From CAZOKO01 sp964580455 (GTDB lineage Bacteria; Desulfobacterota; WTBG01), in NCBI GenBank assembly GCA_964580455.1, contig CAZOKO010000075.1, positions 1-13,808 on the forward strand: a DNA stretch of 13,808 bases, written 5' to 3'. This document shows, one piece after another, positions 1 to 4,399 of this stretch; the first letter of the stretch is position 1; each line of letters opens with the position of its first letter. A program made the translations under genes and the position numbers. A model generated the notes under the pieces. The model saw nothing but the letters and a program-made list of their open reading frames with translations, was not told the DNA's origin and did not search any database.

Positions 1-276
1 ACTGATTGGGGAATTGTTTTGGAACTAACTGGGGATTTTAGCTGGAACTCGACAGTCGTTAATGAGATAGCAAAACGAGCTAGTCTTAATAATATCTATC
101 CCCATATGCTACGCCATGCCCGTGCTAGGTGGCTTTTATACAATGGTTACAGTATGGATTATGTAAAACGTTTTCTGAGGCACAAAAAAATAGCTACTAC
201 TATTGATGTTTATGGGGAGTATGATGATGAGGAATTTATGAGGAAGTCAAAGGTGGGGGTACAACCGGTTTTGTGA
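1..276 (+). CDS. Tyrosine recombinase/integrase, C-terminal part (5' end outside window)
   Basis: The reading frame is open from base 1 (TDWGIVLELT...), so this is the 3' end of a longer gene; the TTG at 19 is not a convincing start. The last 91 codons carry the catalytic core of phage-integrase-type recombinases. 'HMLRHARA' matches the H-x-x-R box, 'LRHKKIATT' holds the second histidine, and the tyrosine in 'TTIDVYGEY' sits at the usual spacing for the nucleophile. Such enzymes cut and rejoin DNA at short attachment or recombination sites through a 3'-phosphotyrosine link. The window does not say whether this one belongs to a prophage, an island or a transposon, and the N-terminal DNA-binding part cannot be seen. 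It lies beside unusual secreted-protein genes, which fits an accessory region. No tRNA or attachment-site duplication was found nearby. Confidence 0.85.
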   Translation, partial: TDWGIVLELTGDFSWNSTVVNEIAKRASLNNIYPHMLRHARARWLLYNGYSMDYVKRFLRHKKIATTIDVYGEYDDEEFMRKSKVGVQPVL

Positions 277-444
277 GGCAGTTTACACTTGATTCAGTAG
301 TATTTGTAATTTCATCCTCTATTTTTTCACACGTTTATAGTAGTAATGTTTATGTGCTATTGAGCTTAATTGTTGACATACAATATAGAGCAAAAAGGCA
401 GAGCCGAAACCCTCCCTTGTAAAATGTTTATCAAATCAGAAAAT

Positions 445-501
445 CTATTCCTTTTCTTCCTCAACTAAAACCAAAACCCCATCAATCAGTTCCTTAATCG
501 C
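445..501 (-). pseudogene. Fragment of the '...IDGVL' C-terminal module
   Basis: On the minus strand, a frame different from the gene at 494-943 reads A-I-K-E-L-I-D-G-V-L-V-L-V-E-E-E-K-E and then TAG at 445-447. This resembles the ends of the two neighbouring proteins, VKEVIDGVLEMIGK and VKEVIDGVLPLIR. At the DNA level, bases 472-492 match the other two copies at 20 of 21 positions. The frame closes upstream at a TAA at 523-525, so only a scrap remains. It overlaps the last codons of the 494-943 gene. A single-base indel near 502 would join the two, so the gene may be frameshifted or may have captured a module end. The match is short and the reading is tentative. Confidence 0.45.
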
Positions 502-943
502 TAGGTGGTGTCCAGTTGTCGTTTAGTTTTGTAAACGTTAACCATATAGATTTATTGGAAACTCCCCAGCCAATATAATTACCACATCCCACACCAAATC
601 CTAAAAGAGGTATTAGACATGCTGTGAAAGAGGCTTTGAACAGGTCTGTTTCCATAGATACGTTCACTATAGTAAAGAGTAAAAGGTCTGCGTAAATGCC
701 CCACCCACCATAAATAGATACGTCCGAACAATCCACTGCGTTCGAACACATATATACCTTATCACCAGAGAATCCCCAGTTGGCATTAAGATAAGGGGGA
801 TTGCTAGTTGCACTCCAATATGTTTCCTCAATCCAAAACACCCCTTCTGGTTCCACCTCTGCCATACAAGGCGTAGCAAACATTCCTGCTATTAGCACCA
901 TTAGAATTATTTTCTTAATAGCCTCCCTTTTGCTATTTCCCAA
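494..943 (-). CDS. Small secreted protein of unknown function
   Basis: This encodes 149 residues with a clear Sec signal peptide: basic n-region (KREAIKK), hydrophobic core (IILMVLIAGMFA), and likely cleavage after 'PCMA', leaving a mature protein starting EVEPEG. I do not recognise the family. The mature part is rich in aromatic residues and glycine (two 'GWG' triplets) and has two close cysteine pairs (MCSNAVDC and a CLIP...GVGC pair) that could form disulfides. The start is a TTG overlapping the last 11 bases of the upstream gene, with GGAG four to five bases before it, which suggests translational coupling. An ATT codon at residue 9 would give a textbook MKKIIL start, but its GGGAGG lies only two bases away. 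The C-terminus ends abruptly beside an out-of-frame module fragment, so a frameshift is possible. Confidence 0.6.
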   Translation of the reverse strand: MGNSKREAIKKIILMVLIAGMFATPCMAEVEPEGVFWIEETYWSATSNPPYLNANWGFSGDKVYMCSNAVDCSDVSIYGGWGIYADLLLFTIVNVSMETDLFKASFTACLIPLLGFGVGCGNYIGWGVSNKSIWLTFTKLNDNWTPPSD

Positions 944-1532
944 TCATCTCCAAAACCCCATCAATCACTTCCTTCACTTCTTCTTTAAATTCTTCATCCG
1001 CTTCCATCGCCCTAACTATCACGGGACTCGACTGGTAATATAGCTTGATTATCTCCTGACATTCTGGGGTTTGACTCAGCAAGTTATCACAGAAGTGTCT
1101 TAGGAGGTCAGTTTGTTCTGTGAGGCAAATATCGCAATCTCCATTGTCATAATTATACTCGGGAACATTACAATCTTCATCACAATAGTAATCTCCTATC
1201 CAAGAGTCACGGCATCCTGGTGCGTAGTATTCGGAAGTGGTGGTTGTGGTATTTGAATCAGATGTGGTAGTTGTGCTGGGAGAACTTGTGGTGGTGGTTG
1301 GTTCGGTTGATGTGGTTGTAGAAGTTTTATTCTGAATTGCTTCACAGATAACCCCCGGTTCGACTTGGCTTTCTTCAGGCGTGATGTTCGTATCAATAAC
1401 AATGGCTTCAGTTGTTTGACCGGTTAGTGCAACGCTTTCACCGGAAACAGATGTATTGACGGCAATTGCATTAGTTGTTTCTACGATATCACAGTTATCA
1501 ATATTACCGTTATTATCAATTTTTACAACCAA
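933..1532 (-). CDS. Probable 5'-truncated cell-surface protein with LNR-like motif and C-terminal module
   Basis: The frame is open from base 1547 and the TTG used here (199 residues) has no good ribosome binding site and no signal peptide, although the rest looks extracellular. The first residues (ADILVVKIDNNGNI) resemble one strand of a beta-propeller repeat such as 'DxxVxKLDxNGN', so the original protein was probably much longer. Then come a Val/Thr-rich stretch, a Thr/Ser stalk (about residues 70-101), and a cysteine motif at residues 107-133. That motif has the layout of a Notch/LNR repeat: SWIGD, CDEDCN, then YDNGDC. One expected cysteine is replaced by Tyr126. Residues 136-199 are the C-terminal module shared with the gene at 1756-2727. 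No biochemical function can be assigned. It is likely a decaying or rearranged gene. Confidence 0.55.
   Translation of the reverse strand: MVVKIDNNGNIDNCDIVETTNAIAVNTSVSGESVALTGQTTEAIVIDTNITPEESQVEPGVICEAIQNKTSTTTSTEPTTTTSSPSTTTTSDSNTTTTTSEYYAPGCRDSWIGDYYCDEDCNVPEYNYDNGDCDICLTEQTDLLRHFCDNLLSQTPECQEIIKLYYQSSPVIVRAMEADEEFKEEVKEVIDGVLEMIGK
951..998 (-). repeat. 48-bp inverted repeat, copy 1 (3' end of C-terminal module)
   Basis: On the minus strand these bases encode DEEFKEEVKEVIDGVL. They match bases 2665-2712 of the plus strand at 47 of 48 positions. The only difference is a synonymous GAA/GAG change. Upstream of this block the two modules fall to clearly lower DNA identity, so the block is more alike than shared ancestry of the module alone would suggest. 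Confidence 0.9.
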
Positions 1533-1755
1533 GATATCCGCTAGACCTTAGTAGTGGATTTTTTGTTTGTCTATTGTGTTGAATCGTTTGATTTCTTAGA
1601 AACAGAGAATGGGCCAAGGAGCAAAGTATTAGTAGTGAATAATCAAGGGGATATTACACGCTAATGATTTAAATAATTTTGCCGATAGGAAACTAGATTC
1701 GATATTTAAAAGAGTGATATTATTTTAAGCCGGATTTAAGAAAGGAGATAGCAAA

Positions 1756-2727
1756 ATGAAAAAGAATTTATTCCCAAAACTAATCCTTACCACTTTTATG
1801 ATGATGTCTTTCCTTATAACGGTATACAGGACTTCTGGATTTTGTAAATCGTATGGGCAGATTTTCGTAGAAGTTCAAGTACAACGCAGTGATGGTGTTG
1901 GCAGCTGTGGTTCTCCACCCTGGGGGGTAGACCACATTAATGGTGGCGATTTTACCTGCGTACCCCCCAAGTATTGGTATGGATACGATCTGGCTGCAAA
2001 TCTAATTAAAAATGTTGAAATTACGTCCGCAGGCGACGGTACCTGGACAATCACCGGAATAGAGGGGGGAGGGGGCTCTTATAATAAAGCTGCACACTGG
2101 TCGGACGGTGAGCGGGTATGCAGTCCTGTTTCTACAACAGGAGAAATCTTTGAATTTGATGCGGAGGGTACATATCAAGACGGAACTATCGAATTGAGTT
2201 TCACGACGCTACCTGTGGAAACTTCAAATTGGGTTTGCGATGGCGGTCACTCTTATGTTCGAGAAACCACACTGCTGCTCATTGACTGGTCCATCGCAAC
2301 GACAGGCGATTACACAAGCCTTTATGTAACCTTGGACGGAACTGATCAGGTGAGGACGGGAGAGTACGAGCATGAGTACAGCGCGGATACAAACCCCAGC
2401 CCGGAGAACCGAGATCACGTTACTGCTAAAGTGTATTTCGAGTGCCTTGACACTTCAAAAAATCCTGCTACACCGGTAGCATGTCCCTGGGAGAGTTCAG
2501 GAAACAACCCTTGTCCCTCGGAAGCAGTCTATGGTGAATATTCAGAAGAAGCGTTATCTTTAAGAGCATTTCGTGATAATGTATTAAGCCAAACACCAGA
2601 AGGCAAGGAATTAATCAGGCTCTATTATCAGTGGAGTCCTACGATTGTTAATACAATGGAAGAAGATGAGGAATTTAAAGAAGAAGTGAAGGAAGTGATT
2701 GATGGGGTTTTGCCATTGATTAGGTAA
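1756..2727 (+). CDS. Secreted protein of unknown function with shared C-terminal module
   Basis: This encodes 323 residues with a good AAGGAG eight bases before the ATG. An N-terminal signal peptide is evident: MKKN, then a long hydrophobic run to about residue 25. The body (about residues 35-250) is rich in Gly, Trp, Tyr, Thr and scattered cysteines (SCGSPPW, FTCVPP, RVCSP, WVCDGG, FECLD, VACPW). It looks like a disulfide-bonded beta-sandwich, but I do not recognise the family. Residues 253-323 (CPSEAVYGEY...IDGVLPLIR) are the terminal module. Its LRxFRD, TPEG and LYYxxSP spacing recalls the helical part that follows the CFIATAAYG box in 'CFI-box' C-terminal domains, but without the CFI box. 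This gene looks intact, unlike its two neighbours. A weak promoter may lie at 1679-1708 (TTGCCG, 18-bp gap, TATTTA). Confidence 0.75.
   Translation: MKKNLFPKLILTTFMMMSFLITVYRTSGFCKSYGQIFVEVQVQRSDGVGSCGSPPWGVDHINGGDFTCVPPKYWYGYDLAANLIKNVEITSAGDGTWTITGIEGGGGSYNKAAHWSDGERVCSPVSTTGEIFEFDAEGTYQDGTIELSFTTLPVETSNWVCDGGHSYVRETTLLLIDWSIATTGDYTSLYVTLDGTDQVRTGEYEHEYSADTNPSPENRDHVTAKVYFECLDTSKNPATPVACPWESSGNNPCPSEAVYGEYSEEALSLRAFRDNVLSQTPEGKELIRLYYQWSPTIVNTMEEDEEFKEEVKEVIDGVLPLIR
2665..2712 (+). repeat. 48-bp inverted repeat, copy 2 (3' end of C-terminal module)
   Basis: This is the plus-strand partner of the block at 951-998, with one mismatch in 48. It encodes the same DEEFKEEVKEVIDGVL peptide inside the 1756-2727 gene. 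Together the two copies form inverted repeats about 1.67 kb apart, each within coding sequence and in the same codon phase. Confidence 0.9.
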
Positions 2728-2934
2728 GACGTAGAATATCTTAAACCAAACGACACTACCAAATCAAATATACACAACCAATGATCAGTTAGCATTTGAA
2801 ATAATAGCTGTCAGATGATTTCTAAACCGTAACCATATTTTTCAAATTAAGCCCTGGTTATTATAAATTAGGGGCGTTAGGAAAATACTATTGACCTTTT
2901 CGATACAATATAAAATCAAATTATCTCTCTTCAT

Positions 2935-3351
2935 CTAAGTACGATGATCTTTATGTGGTATTTTTTCTTTTAGTCTATCTACTTCCTCCCAATACTCTTC
3001 TTTTGTTCTGGCCCATTCCTCACCCAAAATATCATCCAAAAAAGTCTTGATGAACTGTTCTATAACTTCGACTGATTGATCATCTATCTCCTCGAAAATA
3101 ACACCCATCCCATCTTCATGTGTTCCATGGTGTTTTACCAAACCTGTAACCTTAATTTTTCTCTCTGCGTTTGGTAAATCCAGAATTAGTTCCATGTGAG
3201 AACCGACAGGCAAGAGTTCTTCAAACCCCTCTGTTTTCTCAATGAAACACCCATCAACAGATATATTTCTAGTTTTCCCCCATCTGTCGTTTTTTCTGTC
3301 TTTCACAACTACACCAAATTTCAATCTCGGCTGTTTTCTTCTTTTATGCAT
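2935..3351 (-). CDS. PilZ domain protein (probable c-di-GMP receptor)
   Basis: This encodes 138 residues. Both halves of the PilZ cyclic-di-GMP binding signature are present: an RxxxR box near the N-terminus (R5-K-Q-P-R9) and NxSxxG at residues 29-34 (NISVDG). A beta-barrel-like stretch follows to about residue 90. These residues normally clamp a c-di-GMP dimer, so the protein should report the level of that second messenger, typically to motility, surface polysaccharide or biofilm functions. The target is not given by the sequence. Residues 95-138 form a charged, probably helical tail (EEWARTKEEYWEEVDRLKE) that may contact a partner. The ATG is well supported by AAGGAG five bases upstream, and a good promoter lies at 3452-3480. 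It appears to be a single-gene unit with no signal peptide, so cytoplasmic. Confidence 0.88.
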   Translation of the reverse strand: MHKRRKQPRLKFGVVVKDRKNDRWGKTRNISVDGCFIEKTEGFEELLPVGSHMELILDLPNAERKIKVTGLVKHHGTHEDGMGVIFEEIDDQSVEVIEQFIKTFLDDILGEEWARTKEEYWEEVDRLKEKIPHKDHRT

Positions 3352-3451
3352 TAGTTCTCCTTCATCATTTTTGATTACTATTCCATATTTTTCAAACTAT
3401 TCCTATAAAACTTTCATCTTTAAGTGGTTCTGGGAAAAACTTCAGTTCTGG

Positions 3452-3480
3452 ATTCTACGGCACACTCTTAAAGGAGTCAA
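3452..3480 (-). promoter_or_regulatory. Sigma-70 type promoter for the PilZ gene
   Basis: Read on the minus strand: TTGACT (3475-3480), 17-bp spacer, TAGAAT (3452-3457). Each hexamer matches consensus at five of six positions with ideal spacing. Transcription would begin near 3445, about 95 bases before the PilZ ATG at 3351. Confidence 0.7.
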
Positions 3481-3517
3481 TTGGAAAATTGATTTTTTCT
3501 GAGCAAAGTGGAAAACC

Positions 3518-3691
3518 TCAGCTATAACCAATCCCACCATAAGTGCTTTTCAAATCATTGCTTGACATGGGATTTCCTTCTTCGACTATATCCCCTTCCA
3601 AAACCTCACCAACAAAAATATTATGGTCACTAGGAGCAAACTAAGTTATGAGCCTGCAATCCAGGAAAGCGAGAGCATCTTGAACCATCTG
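3518..3691 (-). pseudogene. Flavin reductase-like domain remnant
   Basis: Between TGA (3518-3520) and TAG (3692-3694) the minus strand reads MVQDALAFLDCRLIT, an in-frame TAG at 3641-3643, then FAPSDHNIFVGEVLEGDIVEEGNPM and SSNDLKSTYGGIGYS. The order 'ALAFLDC', 'DHNIFVGEV', 'EEGNP', 'YGGIG' is that of the second half of FMN-binding flavin reductase-like domains, whose hallmark is GDHxIFVGEV. In those proteins the preceding residues contact the flavin. Here the start is missing and a stop splits the core, so no working enzyme can be made. It lies just upstream, in the same direction, of the PilZ promoter, and may be the relic of a gene lost from this spot. The family call comes from motif memory alone. 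Confidence 0.6.
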
Positions 3692-3733
3692 CTATCGAGT
3701 GTAGGTAAATATTATTTTTTAAGACTGCCGGGG

Positions 3734-3762
3734 TTGACAGAGAAAAAAACGATGCTTATATT
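3734..3762 (+). promoter_or_regulatory. Near-consensus sigma-70 promoter for the Hsp20 gene
   Basis: TTGACA (3734-3739), 17-bp spacer, TATATT (3757-3762): a perfect -35, a 5/6 -10 and optimal spacing. Transcription should start near 3769, giving a leader of about 48 bases to the ATG at 3817. No CIRCE (HrcA) operator and no clear sigma-32 element is visible. A housekeeping promoter of this strength suggests high basal expression. Confidence 0.82.
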
Positions 3763-3802
3763 TTCATCAGGGACAAGAAATAAAGTAAATGAATGAATAA
3801 AA

Positions 3803-3810
3803 AGGAGGTG
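3803..3810 (+). promoter_or_regulatory. Strong Shine-Dalgarno that fixes the Hsp20 start
   Basis: AGGAGGTG, a near-perfect complement to the 16S rRNA tail, lies six bases before the ATG at 3817. It falls inside the reading frame of an upstream ATG at 3793, which has no such site. The shorter protein beginning MALIRW is therefore the real product. Confidence 0.85.
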
Positions 3811-3816
3811 ATTATT

Positions 3817-4281
3817 ATGGCACTTATAAGATGGAGTCCAAGAACATGGGATCCTTTCAGGGAACTTTCTGCCCTTCAGGGAAGCATGAACAGATTGTTT
3901 GAAGAAACATTACCGACAACCCATAAGGAAGACGAAGAGTTGAATCTGGGTGCATTTTACCCGGCAGTAGATATTCATGAAGGAGACAAGGAAATCACAC
4001 TCAAAGCAGATCTGCCGGGGATAAAGAAAGAAGATGTACATCTGGACATAGATGATGGTGTGATTACTTTAAAGGGAGAAAGAAAGTTTGAGAAGGAAGA
4101 CAAGCAAGATAACTATCACCGGATCGAAAGAAGTTACGGAAGTTTCCATCGTTCTTTCACACTACCTTCTACTGTGGATCACGACAAAATAAAAGCAAAA
4201 TACAGTAGTGGGATACTGGAAATTACTCTTCCAAAAACGGAAGAGGCTAAACCAAAATCGATACCAGTAGAAGTTAATTGA
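3817..4281 (+). CDS. Hsp20 / alpha-crystallin family small heat shock protein
   Basis: This encodes 154 residues beginning MALIRWSPRTWDPFREL, the typical N-terminus of bacterial small heat shock proteins. The alpha-crystallin domain spans about residues 49-140. It includes the 'KADLPGIKKEDV' strand and ends with the signature 'GILEITLPK' at 132-140. The tail contains an I-x-V motif (I149-P-V151), which in this family docks into neighbouring subunits to build large oligomers. These ATP-independent chaperones bind unfolding proteins in the cytoplasm and hand them to DnaK and ClpB. The next gene downstream, after a terminator, is ClpB, so the two halves of the disaggregation route sit together. 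Length and motifs are normal for the family. A longer form starting at 3793 is unlikely given the ribosome binding site. Confidence 0.93.
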   Translation: MALIRWSPRTWDPFRELSALQGSMNRLFEETLPTTHKEDEELNLGAFYPAVDIHEGDKEITLKADLPGIKKEDVHLDIDDGVITLKGERKFEKEDKQDNYHRIERSYGSFHRSFTLPSTVDHDKIKAKYSSGILEITLPKTEEAKPKSIPVEVN

Positions 4282-4289
4282 TTCAGCCG

Positions 4290-4319
4290 AAGGGGCAGCT
4301 CTGACTGTCCCTTTTGTTT
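4290..4319 (+). terminator. Rho-independent terminator after the Hsp20 gene
   Basis: Arms AAGGGGCAG (4290-4298) and CTGTCCCTT (4305-4313) pair over nine positions with one G-U, around the six-base loop CTCTGA. A T-rich run (TTGTTT) follows. It lies nine bases past the Hsp20 stop and separates Hsp20 from clpB, so the two may be transcribed independently or by partial read-through. Confidence 0.75.
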
Positions 4320-4399
4320 AAGTCATCATTTTTTATATTTGCTTTTCCAATGTGCTCAATGATAGCATATTCTAAGATAGAGTGCGGAGGATTGATTAG

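Noticed and set aside
373..390. TTGACA near TATAGA on the plus strand
   Set aside because: The two hexamers are only a few bases apart and there is no plus-strand gene downstream. No -10 sits at 16-18 bp.
1196..1402. Pro/Gln-rich minus-strand frame over the Thr stalk
   Set aside because: It is a frame-shifted reading of the repetitive ACC/ACA codons in the stalk of the 933-1532 gene, with no start signal.
2851..2876. GCCCT...AGGGGC hairpin as a terminator for the 1756-2727 gene
   Set aside because: The stem has five pairs with a bulge, lies over 120 bases past the stop, and has no T-run.
2891..2916. TTGACC followed by TATAAA on the plus strand after the 1756-2727 gene
   Set aside because: The spacing is about 14 bp or less, and it points antisense into the PilZ gene with nothing to transcribe.
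3562..3592. TTGACA with TATATC upstream of Hsp20
   Set aside because: The 19-bp spacer is poor, it lies inside the flavin-reductase remnant, and a near-consensus promoter exists closer at 3734.
3793..3816. Upstream ATG giving Hsp20 eight extra residues (MNKKEVII)
   Set aside because: These codons contain the Shine-Dalgarno for the ATG at 3817. The family N-terminus begins at MALIRW.
4321..4399. HrcA/CIRCE or sigma-32 control of clpB
   Set aside because: No TTAGCACTC...GAGTGCTAA inverted repeat and no CTTGAA/CCCCAT pair could be found.
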